Positions 9,762-20,499 of a stretch of DNA of 64,000 nucleotides are shown here, one piece after another (position 1 is the first letter of the stretch; each line of letters starts with the position of its first letter). The notes beneath the pieces were generated by a model. That model ran no database searches. It was not told the DNA's origin and saw nothing but the letters and a program-made list of their open reading frames with translations. The stretch spans positions 1,922,001 to 1,986,000 of the forward strand of contig CP087207.1 in NCBI GenBank assembly GCA_020912385.1, in the 5' to 3' direction. This DNA is from Neofusicoccum parvum (Eukaryota; Ascomycota; Dothideomycetes; Botryosphaeriales; Botryosphaeriaceae). The position numbers and the translations under genes were made by a program.

Positions 9762-11860
9762 TTATAAAGATCTCGAATCTAGATATCGTTGAAGAGTATG
9801 TCCCAACAAAGATTTCCACATACGATCGAACAGATTTACCCACCAGTCAGAGCAGCGTCGAAGCCATGGTCGTAACTCCGGCCATTGACTCTCCCCAAAT
9901 GCAGGATTCAGGAATACATCGGGGTAGCGCGCAGCGATCATGGTCAATGCCTATACCAAAAGCACAAGGAGAATGTAGCTTGTCCACTGAATACCAGTGT
10001 ACCAGTTGGACTGGCTCTCTGGAATCATAGAGGTGCTGAAGACTGCCTAAAAAGGGGTAAGTTTTCAATGAAGGTAGAATGTGAACTCGCGAACTCTTAC
10101 AGTGGCAAGTGATAAAGGGAGGTAGAGCTGGGCAAGTCTTAGCATCGCCTCTCTAAGAATGCCATTGGAGTGTGAGAAAACATACAACGGTCATCTTTGT
10201 CAAAATCCCGATATTCTCGCCCTGTCTTGTTGAAGCTGCACTTTCCCTCAGCGCAGAGGCGTTGACAAGCTATGGTAATATAGTCAGCGTACTAAAGATT
10301 TGTCTAGTGAAGACTACAACGTAACTTACTCCATCACGCATGCCATTAAAAAGTTCTAGTCTTTGTCCAAGCAGTGATCGTAAAGACTTCAATTCCGATA
10401 TATTCCCACGTACATCAGACATGTACTTTTCCCAGCGTTGACGGAAGGCATCGCTACCAGTTGTCTGGAGATGTTCAATCTGGCCATGTTCGAAGATGCT
10501 CCATGCCTCAATAGTACTTGAAATTGAGTCCCGGAATCGCCGAATGGCTGAAACAGTGAACGTTAATTTCTTCGTGTTGGTAAGCTCAGTATCGTCCGTG
10601 AATCTGAGAAGTGATTCTTGTTCCTGTTTGGGTAGTGCTTTGGTTACTGGGAAGAGAACTCCAATCGGGACAAAATTGAACGTACATAAGCAGACATACG
10701 CTCGTCGAAGATACTAATAAGTGTGACCCATTCCCGCGTTGCTTGTGTCATGCGTCGATCCATCGTTGAGAGGAAGTATTCGCGAGGATTCCAGACTTGG
10801 AACTTCAGGTCATGCGCCCCTCCGGTGCTGGGGTCTTTCTTATCGTCCAGATATTGTCTCCAATGCTCCTCACCACCAAAAGACATGCCCACAAAACAGT
10901 AGGACGTCCATAACCACTCATCAACCCCTGTAATCAGGAAGGAAAGCTATGCTTCATGGTACCAATAATTTTCTTTGTCCTGGACATTCCATAGAGGTAG
11001 CTGACGCGATTTGCGAAAGGAACGAGGATCGAAATCTTCGTCGCCCTGCATTCTGTTTCGCAATGCAAAGAATGGGACATGAAATTCTAGATTGAAAGCT
11101 TGGGCCTGCAAAACATCAGCTTAGTTATGCGAGGCAAAAGGCCAGGAATTTTACATCTCCAAAATGAATTCTGAACATGGACTTATACTGCAAATGTCCA
11201 TGCACAAACCCGCGAAAGACGGGTATGGTTCGGGTGGCGATGGACTGCACGATCGCGAGAACAATATCGGACGTGACGTTTACCGAGAACCTTCAAAATG
11301 TCAGTCCAGTGTGTTTCGCATGCGAGTTCAACATACACTATCCTCTTCCCAGGATTGAAAGCGTCTCGCTTAGTCATGTCAGCTCGTTTTAGTGTGAAAT
11401 CTGATTACAAAGAACTTACTTTGACCATCATATGATCTTGCAGCTCCTCAGCACTCAGTGTGGCGCTAAATGTATTCTCTCCTTCTGGTGGATGATCCAT
11501 ATACCCACACTGTTCTGGTTTATTGCTTTCGGAGTCCCAAAGCCTTGTCGACCATTTGCTTCCGGACGGATCGCACCGTTCGTCGAAAAGTACCACCTGT
11601 GTTTGTTGTGAATTCTGAGGCGGCTTTGATCTTAGAAAGTCTCTAAGCTTGGAATACCTCAGAGTCTCCGGCGGATCTAACCGTGTCTTGCGGAAACTGA
11701 GGAACTTGTGTATGAGCCTGCTCCGTTCGCTACCTAGACTCTGGCTATCTGCGAGATCGAAATAACTGTCAGGAACATTGCCGAGGCGGTAGTCTTCCGC
11801 CCCGTAAAGTTTCGTTTTTTGTCTTGCAAAAGATTTATCCCACGCTACAGCCGATGACAT
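9762..11860 (-). pseudogene. CorA-like membrane protein gene, paralogue of 25190-27177, with two in-frame stops
   Basis: Exons 11420-11860, 11337-11368, 11155-11290, 10700-11105 and 10330-10637, plus smaller 3' exons down to 9762, align along their length with the intact paralogue at 25190-27177. Shared blocks include 'VWNPREYFL', 'FxRRM', 'TIRRFRD/AIRRFRD', 'TTGSDxF' and a C-terminal hydrophobic pair. Two in-frame TAG codons interrupt it. One at 10947-10949 stands where the paralogue has Gln (context HEA-stop-LSFL against YEGQISFL). One at 9951-9953 lies in the last hydrophobic segment, shortly before ARYP/FRYP. The first fits a C-to-T change of CAG. Introns otherwise keep frame. A truncated protein of about 255 residues without membrane segments could still be made. 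The family is CorA-like (two C-terminal TM helices, no GMN motif seen); its transport function is unproven. Confidence 0.7.
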
Positions 11861-12158
11861 CCTGGTTCAATTTCCTCAGTTTTAGCCTGCTCGTTACAGT
11901 CTTTAAGCCTGACAATGAATCAAGGGATACAGGAATTTCGGTGTACCTCGGCGCCCTGTGTGCAGCGCTGGAAAGCGTCGGTTCGTGGTTTTCCTTGTGA
12001 ATAAGGCGCGGAGCGGTCCTTCTCTTCAATTTTCAAACTTTGTAGGTTTTACGAGGCTGAGGTTGTCTTATGTCCGGCTGTGAGCGGGGTATGATTTCAT
12101 TCGCTCGCTTCATCAACTTCATGTGGCCAATCTTCCTTGGATGCGATAATGTGGTCAC

Positions 12159-12749
12159 ATGAACGAAGCGCCCTTATCTGACGTCAAATTCCAGCCTCGT
12201 TTTTCATTGCAGTCCTCGCGTTTCGAGAACACAGGAACGCCTTCTTCAACAAGTGTCACCTACCTATCTAGAATGGAGTGCCCACCCGATGATACTTCCA
12301 CTTGCTTCGAGTACCACAAAACTTCAATCCCCATCACTTCACACAATTTGTGTCCGACAAGGCTTGTCGAAGACGGGATCAGAAATAGCCCTTGGCAATG
12401 TGTTAGTCAGACCTCAGAAAGATGGGATTCTTCAACTAATTCAAGCCAGTGCAAACCGGATTGCCACGCTATCAACGCTGGCGAATCTAGCGAATGTGCA
12501 AGTTGTAAACTCGCAAAATGTTTTCAATGTACGAACGATAAAGATTCCAACATGGATGGTTTGAAAGAAGTTCAACCAGGAGACGGCGACGAATGCTGGT
12601 TCTGCGTATGTACAGTATCCATTATTGAAAGCCAAGACGAGACTAAATGTCGAAAGTGCTCCTGTGGTCAGGGCCCATGGCTTGTTGCTGTTTATACTGT
12701 ATGCTTCAGTTGCAACCATGTCCGTTGCTATTACTGCAAAGTCGAGTAA
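12159..12749 (+). CDS. Cys-rich, probably zinc-binding fungal protein
   Basis: A single-exon 196-residue frame starts 299 bases from the divergently transcribed CorA-like pseudogene. The first 90 residues are Ser/Thr-rich without clear structure. The second half has many paired cysteines: 'ECASCKLAKCFQC', 'CWFCVC', 'CRKCSCGQ' and 'VCFSCNHVRCYYC'. This C-x2-C ... C-x2-C-x-H-x2-C-x2-C pattern resembles small fungal zinc-ribbon proteins and is close to the pattern of the 52-residue protein at 29558-29716. There is no signal peptide, so a cytosolic or nuclear role is more likely than secretion. Function is unknown. The cysteine spacing argues against a random frame, but expression is not shown. 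Confidence 0.55.
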   Translation: MNEAPLSDVKFQPRFSLQSSRFENTGTPSSTSVTYLSRMECPPDDTSTCFEYHKTSIPITSHNLCPTRLVEDGIRNSPWQCVSQTSERWDSSTNSSQCKPDCHAINAGESSECASCKLAKCFQCTNDKDSNMDGLKEVQPGDGDECWFCVCTVSIIESQDETKCRKCSCGQGPWLVAVYTVCFSCNHVRCYYCKVE

Positions 12750-13201
12750 ATAGACATGTATGATATTGCGTCATACTTGAATGAAGAGGGGGTACAATGC
12801 GCTTGTCATTCCGTTCACTAGTGCAAGGTCACTTCCGGAATTTGCAAAATTCTAACGCTTGTGACTCCATGGGGACATTGAAAGGTATATTTGTGCTCGG
12901 TATTTAGACGCGCATTGCATTCTGTTAAAGTCCATCAAGCTTTAGCTTCATCTGCCACTCTGCTTAATTATTTCTCAGTATTGTCAGGTCTTCTTGCGTT
13001 TAGGTTACAACATTGCTGGCTCTCAGTTTTGAGCACCCTTATTTTGCTCGTTATTTACATTATGCTTAATTCCACCGAACCATCACATTTTGAACCGTCC
13101 ATTTGCCTATGAAAATTCCTCAGGGACACTCGTTACCAGAGCCTATTTATTCTAATTAATGAAATGATTCTCACACATTAGGAAGAGGGACACGGGTGCT
13201 T
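12750..13201. other. Intergenic
   Basis: AT-rich sequence between two 3' ends; no gene or repeat recognised. Confidence 0.4.
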
Positions 13202-13438
13202 TTACGTACAGGTGCACTCGAAGAACCCGGGAGTATCCAGCCTCACGCAGTCAGAGCAGTACGAACCGCCGCCGCTCAAACGAGAGTTGCAGGTCAACGC
13301 AGCAGTGTCCTCCTGGTTGATATTGCAATCCCACGAGTAAACGCCATTGTGGCTATCGCACTTGCCGCTGAGGTCGAGGGTCTCGCTGGCGACAAGGCTA
13401 GCAAAGAGGGTAACGAAGAAGGTGGCCGTGAAACGCAT
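13202..13438 (-). CDS. Small secreted cysteine-rich protein (effector candidate)
   Basis: A 78-residue frame begins with a strong signal peptide (MRFTATFFVTLFASLVAS, cleavage near 18/19). The mature 60 residues contain seven cysteines (GKC, WDC, LTC, SYC, SDC, FEC, TC), the last pair nearly at the C-terminus. The start codon sits in the favourable context ACAAACATG. A good TATA box and a probable 5' leader intron lie upstream, so this looks like a transcribed gene and not a chance frame. No domain is recognised. Small secreted Cys-rich proteins of plant-associated fungi often act on hosts or competitors; that role is inferred only. An odd number of cysteines is unusual for a fully disulphide-bonded protein. 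Confidence 0.7.
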   Translation of the reverse strand: MRFTATFFVTLFASLVASETLDLSGKCDSHNGVYSWDCNINQEDTAALTCNSRLSGGGSYCSDCVRLDTPGFFECTCT

Positions 13439-13454
13439 GTTTGTTGTTGGTTGG

Positions 13455-13513
13455 CTATGTGAGGAAAGTCAGTTTCATTTGCTTGCGAGCTTGCCATGCG
13501 CCAAAGAACTCAC
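13455..13513 (-). other. Probable 5' leader intron of the small secreted protein gene
   Basis: On the minus strand GTGAGT opens and CATAG closes a 59-base segment with 'actgac' as possible branch site. It ends 16 bases before the start codon. Confidence 0.5.
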
Positions 13514-13600
13514 GAGACTTTTCTTTTTGGAAGCGAAACTCGGGAGTAAATTACTGCTGGTTGTTCTAGGCACACTTTAAGAAGGGAGCAGTAGTAGAAT

Positions 13601-13608
13601 CTTATATA
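13601..13608 (-). promoter_or_regulatory. TATA box of the small secreted protein gene
   Basis: TATATAAG on the minus strand, 162 bases before the start codon at 13438, nearly the same spacing as in the LPMO gene. Confidence 0.6.
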
Positions 13609-14386
13609 CAACAAGAGCACGGGCATCAGTAAGGCCATGTTTAAGTCAGGCCAGGTACACGTCATGCTCGTAAATCCGAGCTGTTCGCATGCATCTGTTC
13701 CCGAGTCAAACTCCTGAATACGAGGCGTTCTCCACAGATCGTTTCGTTTAGCGGTTAGTAGTTTACTTCTCGGATGTTTCACAAGGCGAAAATGCTTAGG
13801 TCGCCTATTCATCCGCTTGTTGAACGACTGATTAAGCAGCTCGAAAAAAGTCTCCGAATCACTGCTACTTTACGCCTGCCACAATGAGGAATAGATGCAG
13901 CATTAGCTACACGTAAATAAGTCAAGGAGATCCGTGCGACGACTAAGTTATGCCAATGCGGGGGATCAGACAGTGCATCGCAGAAGAATAGGGAAGGTCG
14001 TCAGGCTTGCCAGCGCTCTAGTGGGTTGGTTCCCCGCAAATTCGGGCCGCACGGGTTTTAAACAAGTAGATCACGCTTGCTGACGCGTGTAGCTTCCGTT
14101 TTGGATCCCCTTCTCTTCCCATCGAGAGATTTTTATCAAATCGAACCATGCACATCAAGCTATTCGACTGGACTAACTCATCTTTCATCGCCCTTTCACT
14201 GGTATAGGCCCGGTTATTCGGCTGACTGTTTAGCTCCCACTTTTCTCGTCTCCAGCACCGGAGCCACACCGCCAGCAGTAACCGGTGTATTGTTCGGATC
14301 TCGCTTCGTCGGAACGACGGCACGTTCTTCACCGTCAGGTTGTCTCTCCTGACGTTCGCTGGAAGTAACACGTCTTTTGCAGCGAA
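13609..14386. other. Intergenic or degraded sequence
   Basis: Only short frames without motifs are present. The sequence is moderately AT-rich and borders an NLR-like fragment, so it may contain decayed downstream gene sequence that I cannot identify. Confidence 0.35.
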
Positions 14387-15032
14387 CTACGAAACATGCC
14401 GTAGACCGCTCCCTCCCCCCTTTCCCTGTCTCTTCAACCTCTTCAAAATCCTGCTCTGAAATTCAGTTTCTCTTCTTCTCCCTGAGAACAGGTCGATGGT
14501 TAACTGTATCCTACTGCACTCGTTCAAGTAACAATCGCCAATAGACACAATGTTCTTCCCCCAGGTGTCCGGTGCCGCTTTCACTTTTAGATACTGAGCC
14601 ACATGTTCAGGATGCATCTGTAATCTGAGAAAGGTGGCTATCTTTGTTTGCAAGTGGAAAAATGTGTCAAAGAGGGCGATTGTGGAGAACATGGACCGCT
14701 TGATATTCATCTGGAAGCCCATTAAGTGTGTCCTCAGTCCTTCTAATGTAATGCGTGAGGTCGCTCTGTTGCTTCGGAGGCAAATTGCTTAGCTCCAGCG
14801 CCAAGTTCTTAGTCTTCTTAAACGTTCCAATGAGGAAAGGAAGATCGGGTCCGAGTTGCTGGAACTCCAATGCGGCGTCTTTAGAATCTTTCGAGCTTCT
14901 CACAGTCTTTGAGACAAGCTCGGCGGTTGCAATCAATAACCGACAGAGACTGACGCCATTGCCGCACATGTTGCCGCATATACATCTGAAGCAGATAGTA
15001 GAGGCGAGGCTATTAATGTCCGTGCGGAACAT
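14387..15032 (-). pseudogene. Fragment resembling the N-terminal helical domain of fungal STAND/NLR proteins
   Basis: The frame from 15032 to 14667 reads 'GVSLCRLLIATAELVSKTV', then 'DLPFLIGTFKKTKNLALEL' and 'QQSDLTHYIRRTEDTLNGL'. This helical pattern resembles N-terminal domains found before NACHT modules in fungal NLRs (SesA/NN-type). It ends in a stop, and a second frame (14722-14387) overlaps it with a different helical sequence ('MFSTIALFDTFFHLQTKIATFL'). No P-loop or repeat domain follows. It could be a decayed NLR, a stand-alone N-terminal domain protein with an unplaced intron, or a chance frame. Similarity is by pattern only. Confidence 0.35.
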
Positions 15033-15860
15033 CAGACAGGAAGGTGGCGGATAAGAACTCTTTGAACCCCCCTCATCCCTGCAGTCGAGCCGCAGTAGAA
15101 CTGCATGCTGATGCTTCGTGCGACGTTAATAAATATAACGGATGAAGACAACCCTATATTGGGATTCTATTATGTTGGTATGGGGTAGAAGACCATCAGA
15201 GCTCTGTTTTGGGGGCGTATGTACAAGGCTGTGAGTGTAGCAAATGACTCTTGACTAACACGCCGACTGCAGGGTTGGGCCTGAGGTGAGGCTGACGGAG
15301 ATATCTTCACAGGGAAAACCAAACAAGAGAGCGAAGACGCAGGGAACGATGCCGATCTCAAACCGCCTAGTAGATGAATTACCTGGTCTGATCTAAAACT
15401 CAGTGTTGAAGACCTGCCAAGCAGATTTATTACGCCAGTCATTCGCTTTACAGCCCTGCAGCTCGAGCTTTTGATTTTCAAGAAAGGAGGGAGAATATTG
15501 AAAAGAAGCACCAACTGTGCGGTTACCAGGTAGAGGAAGGGGACATAAATTCCATGTTTCGTCGAGCATACAGAAACTAATTCACAGCTACTTAATGCCG
15601 TGGGTGGAATTTGGAGTGAACCATTCGATTTTCTATAGATCTGTTTCTTATTTTTGTCTGTCACAATAGCCGCAGAACAACCTTTCCACGCAGTGAGCCC
15701 AATGCCACCGGGAAGAAACATCTCAGCTTAGCCCGTGCGCCCAACTCCACCGAATCCCTTTTTTGTTCCTGAAGAGCGGTTACCACAAGCCATGCACATG
15801 AACATCGGTCTTGTTCCAGCTCTTCCTGCCTACCGCCCAAGTCCGCCGTACACCTCCGGC
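15033..15860. other. Intergenic, 3' of dolichyldiphosphatase gene
   Basis: No supported gene. A 183-codon minus-strand frame crosses it without recognisable motifs and is considered non-coding. Confidence 0.4.
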
Positions 15861-16737
15861 CTACCGCCTCTTCTTCCCACCAACCTCCCTCTTTGTCCTC
15901 CTCGCCTCCCACCTCGCCCAGCCCGCATCCACCAGATCCTCCTCGACCACCAGATCCCTTATCCTGAACAGCCTCGCCAGCCCCGTCTCGAGCACCCACC
16001 CCAGCAGCCCGCTCCTCCTCACCCAGCTCGTCAGGCCGAACCACACAACGGCGAAGGCAGCGCCGGCCGCACAGCCGACCAGCACCTGCTTGGCGGTGTG
16101 GTATGACAGGTAGATGCGCGAGAAGGCGACGGCGGCGGCGGAGGCGAGGGCGAGCAGCGACAGCGCGAGGCGCTGGGCGTAGGTGGTCGGGGTGTGTGTC
16201 TGGGTCGGGTGGGGCACGTGGCGGAAGAGGAGGAAGAGGGCGAGGTAGAGCGAAAAGAAGGAGACGAACTGGGCGTGCGAGGAGGGCATGCCGTAGCCCT
16301 TGCCGTACATTTCTGCGGTGGGGCGACCGTGTTAGCTAGCGCCGCGCTGGGGTAAGAGAGACAGGGTGGGTTGATGGCGAGAGCAGGGTATGGAGTATGC
16401 GGAGGAATTTTGGGGCGCTCCGGATGCCAAACGTACGCCGCGGACGCTCTTCTTTGATCAGGCGCTTCAGGCCCCAATTAAGGGCCTCACAGGCCATCTG
16501 GCCGGCAAACATCAGGCCGACCTCGGCCTCGCGGCTGGACCAGATCAGGGTGGCATAGACGACGCAGAGGCCTTGCGGCACGAGGGCCAGCCAGGCACAT
16601 AGGTACGAGAAGCGGTCGTTCGGGTTCTGCGGTTTGGCGGGTGGTCAGCGCGGGCGGACGAGGCGGCAGCTCGGCGGATTGAGGCTCACATAGTGGACGT
16701 GGGTGAGCGAGAGCGAGGCGAGGGTGGGCTCGTCCAT
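15861..16737 (-). CDS. CAX4: Dolichyldiphosphatase (PAP2 superfamily, CAX4/CWH8-like)
   Basis: Three exons (16690-16737, 16437-16626, 15861-16312) give 229 residues, close to the yeast enzyme's length. The enzyme removes phosphate from dolichyl diphosphate on the ER lumenal face so that the lipid carrier is recycled for N-glycosylation. The three PAP2 motifs are present: KX6RP at 70-78, MPSSHAQ around 88-94, and SRIYLSYH further on, with four or more hydrophobic helices between and after them. Exon 1 encodes only 16 residues ending 'THVHY', which precedes 'NPNDRFSY' as in fungal homologues. The C-terminal tail is basic. Introns are GT-AG and frame-preserving. This is a core gene in a GC-rich block. 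Confidence 0.92.
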
Positions 16738-18869
16738 GGTGCTGGCTGGGTCGCGCAGAGAGGGCGTGCAGAGGGAGGCAGCGCGTCGAGGCCGAGAGCT
16801 GCACGATGATGATGCAGCGCTGTCCCGAGCGTGATGTGCGAGAGATTGCCGATTGCCGATATCTTATCTCCGACCCAAGGCCGTGAGCCCATGAACTGCA
16901 CACGCTCTCCACATCTCCGTCATGATCTTCTCGATGGTGTGTGCATCACATCTCCAGAGTTTTCCACGTCGCTTTCTCCATTCCGCATGTATCAATCCAT
17001 CATGGCACGTTATCACCTCCCACACCAACTCCGCGTCTTCTACTTTACTCATCTACCCATGTAATCCTCACTATCCCGCCCAGACTACTTCACAACCACC
17101 CCATCATCAAAGTAAAAAAGCACACGCACACTCCGCCGTCCGCCAATCATCCACCCAAATCGCACCAACTACCAGCTCACCTGCCTTCATTCTCACTACC
17201 CCTCCGTCGGCCTTTTACAACATCACCCTGGTTAGCAGCTCACCCACGCGTGCCGCCGTCTTTCCATCAACCAAAGCTTGTCCACACCCCGGGGGCCGGC
17301 CCGCGCCCATCGCCTCCTGCGGCCGCCGTCGCGCGCGAGAAAACACCGTCCAGACCCTGGCGCCAGTAACAGCCGCTGCGCTATCGATCCACGGTGGCCC
17401 CCTCCACCCCAAAACCTTCCAACTCTCTCCCGCCAAGCCTCTCGTCAAGCACCGTCCGGCGCCGCATGGTGGCAGCAGAGTCCGGCGCGCAACCTTCTAC
17501 TTACGCAACCAGCGCTGACGTGCATCTGGAACGCACGCGGCGCCGGCGACGACGCCTTAGCGCGCGCGAGACGACGTTCAAACAAAAAGACTCATCCGCA
17601 AACCAACAAGGCGCGTCTTCGGCCCACCATCCCACGAACACGGGACCGCGCGAAACGAGCGCGCATGCGAGGCACCGCCCGGATCGGGTCGTGATAGCGA
17701 GCGATCACACCACGCGGCGTCGTCGAGGCTTCCGTCGTGCGCGCTCGACGCTAGGCGGTCCCGCGTTTTAGCTCTGTGCCAACGGGCGCCGCCGCCGCCA
17801 GCCGCCGACGAGTTCAGCTTAGCCCGGTGCGAGCGAGGCTCACATCACGCCGTGACGAGCGCGCACGCACAAGCCGCGGTCACGGCTGGTCCGGGGGCCA
17901 CTGTCGCTCGGGCGTAGCTGAGCTCTTCGTACCGCGCAGCTCCGCCAGCTGTCGAGTTTCAATCCTCCCCACCCGGATTCCGGCCGCGGCGCACACGAGA
18001 AGAGCATCTTCGCGGCCGGCGCTCGTGTACCAGCGCCGCTCGCCTGACGCGGCCGAGCTGTGTCGTGGGCTGTTTTTACGCCACGGGGACCGATCTGCTC
18101 ATTGTTTCGCGCGGCGCGGAGGTGAAGCTCTGTCGACGCGTTGCTTGGGCGCTGTGGCTGCGGCCCTTCTCGCGGCCGTGGCGGTCAGGTACCAGGGCGT
18201 GCGCTTTGCCCGCGGGGAACCCGGAACGGACGGGTCTCGGGACTCCTCCCGAGCGAGGTGGTCCGCGCCGTTTCGTGGGAATGCGTGATATTTTGTCGGA
18301 TGAGTGGGTGCCATGCGATGATGGAGATATTGGCTTCGTATGGGTGCCGTCGTTAAGTGTGCAAAGTAGAAGAGTAGTCGCGGCTAAAGAGAGGTAAGTA
18401 TTGGCCAACGGTAAGATGAGACAACTCAGAGGCATCAATTCATGGATTGGAGCATTGTCTTGAGAAGAGAAGAAGTTGAATAGTTGAAGGGTTTATTTAC
18501 AAGGTAATTTTTTGTGGGTGCCAAAAAGATAACTGCACTCGGAACTACGAATATCGAAGCGTGAAACGAATGTCGTCGTTCTGGAACTCCCCTGCATCCA
18601 TCCAGAACCATCATAATCAATCCTCATCATAAAAAAAAGAATTACAACCAGAAAGCCGTCCAGTAGATATAAAGGGCAAGGAAATAAGTGCCTGACCGGC
18701 GAGGTATCGTAGAAACCAAGCAAAACGCGAAATACTTCCCAACCCCAACCACGAGACGCCACCGAGCACACATCAAGCCAAGGGGTAATCGTGAAAAAGA
18801 GTGTGTCAGAAGAGAGGAAAGGGGTATTACAGAGCGACACCATCACCTACGCACCCCACACCGGAACAC
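16738..18869. other. 2.1-kb intergenic region
   Basis: It lies between two minus-strand genes and contains the promoter of the dolichyldiphosphatase gene (CT-rich near 16740-17300). Open frames at 17200-18300 are Arg/Ser/Ala-rich, differ between overlapping frames and show no domain; I treat them as composition artefacts. Confidence 0.45.
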
Positions 18870-20499
18870 TCAGTACAGGCACACACCCGGCAACGCCAGG
18901 AATATCGCCGTGGTTGCCGTCGTCAGGATCAAGCTCCACAACTGTGCGCCCTTGACGATCTTGTCCTGAATGACCCGCACGCTCTCCTCCTGCACCCAAG
19001 TCTCAGCATCCCAAATCTTCTGCACCAGCGGCTTGCGCTGGTATTCGGCGACCCAGGCCTCGGAATCGAAGCTGTTGCTGCTGCCGAACGAGTCCATGCT
19101 GTAGGGCCGCTTGAGGCTGGCGGCCTTGCTGCCGCCGTTGAGCGTGGCCTCCTCGTCGTAGTCGAAGGTGGAGGTCGAAGTCTTGGTCTTGATCGAGTTC
19201 GGGACGGCGAGGGATTTGGAGTCGGAGGTGTTGCTGGTGGCGGTGGCGCCGGTGATGCCGCTGTTGATGCTGTCCTCGTCCTCCCACGGCTTGACGCTGC
19301 GCTTGTGGCCGCGGTGCAGGATCACGCAGAGGCCCTTATAGGCTGCGATCATGGTGGTCGTGCCGAGGAAGAGGACCGGGAACATCAGGATCCGCCACCA
19401 GCGCGGCGTCGAGGAGAGGAGCAGGAGAAGTCCAATCAGGAGACCACCCGCGATGTGCGTGACGCCCATGGTGCGCACGAAGAAGACGCGCGGTTTGTTG
19501 CCGTTGCAGATGGACCAACGCACGAAGTTGGGGTGCGCCTGCCCGCGGAGGGTGGCTTCGACCATGTCGGCGACGATCTTGAAGGCGGATGGGTGCGTCG
19601 TGTGTTGTAGGGCGTGCAAGACGGCGGAGCGGTCGCGCGCCGAGAGGTTGAGCTCGCGAGGAGCGCCTTGCGCGATGTAGTGCGCAATGACGCGGTCAAT
19701 CTCCTGGCGGAGGGGCTGGACGGAGACTGTTTGTGACGGTCAGTACTGAACTGTATCCCGGACGCGTGTGAGATGACTTACAGCCCTGCCACTTGAGACC
19801 AGCCTGAGCGTTGGCTTCGTCGTTCATCTCCTGAACGGTCTCCTCAGAAAGCACTGGCTGCGAATGGTAATGCGTCGAAACAGATGGAAGGCTGGCCATG
19901 TCTCCAAACGTGCTCCGCGTGGGCGACAAGGTGTCTTGTCTGGTGAGCGCCCTGGTCGGAGAGGATATACCCTCCGCCTTTGGAGAGATGACAATCTCAG
20001 TGAGGCCAATGGCGGCAGCATCCGCAGGCTTGTCGAAGTCGACCTTAGGCATCAACGGGCCGGGCTTCTTCTTCCTCTTCATGCCACCAGGAGTCACTGC
20101 GGCAATCTGAGCGGCCTTCTCCTCAGCATCCTGCTCCTGTTCCTTCCATTCCGGGGCAAGCGCCTTGCGTTCGGGCTTCAGGGCATTGAAGCGCTGAGTG
20201 TAGTCCTGCAACCAAAGGTAGAACTGCAGGTTTTCAGCGTCGTGCGTCACATAGACGAGATAGTCCATGAAGTCACGAAGTTGGCATGGCTGAAACGGTC
20301 AGTATCAGGGAGAATCTCATGAGAGATGGAGACGTACTGGCATGGCCTTGTTGGTGATGACATTTTCAAATGAAAGCTCTTCGGGAATTCCCCTTTTGCC
20401 GTTGGCAGTCCTCTCGACATACCTCTGGCATTCCCTCTGGTTCAGAGGGCCGTGGGACTTGGAGACGTAGTCAGGACGACGGTAGAAAAGAATAGACAT
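18870..20499 (-). CDS. RGS-domain protein with three C-terminal hydrophobic segments
   Basis: Three exons (20338-20499, 19782-20289, 18870-19726) encode 508 residues. The start reads 'MSILFYRRPDYV', and 'EELSFENVITNKAMP' with 'RDFMDYLVYVTHDAENLQFYLW' is the first half of an RGS domain, which accelerates GTP hydrolysis by G-alpha subunits. A Lys/Pro/Ser-rich insert of about 140 residues follows (about 90-220). The second half then reads 'EIDRVIAHYIAQGAPREL', 'ALQHTTHPSAFKIV', 'HPNFVRWSICNGN'. Two adjacent hydrophobic helices (about 300-350) and one at the extreme C-terminus suggest membrane anchoring. This architecture matches a known group of filamentous-fungal RGS proteins; I do not assign a letter. 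Introns are GT-AG and keep frame. Confidence 0.88.

Noticed and set aside
10928..10990. A short intron removing the first TAG of the CorA-like pseudogene
   Set aside because: The only frame-keeping GT...AG segment is about 39 bases, has no branch-site match, and would delete sequence that the paralogue keeps.
17200..18300. Several plus-strand frames upstream of the dolichyldiphosphatase gene
   Set aside because: Arg/Ser/Thr-rich, changing from frame to frame, no motif; treated as intergenic.
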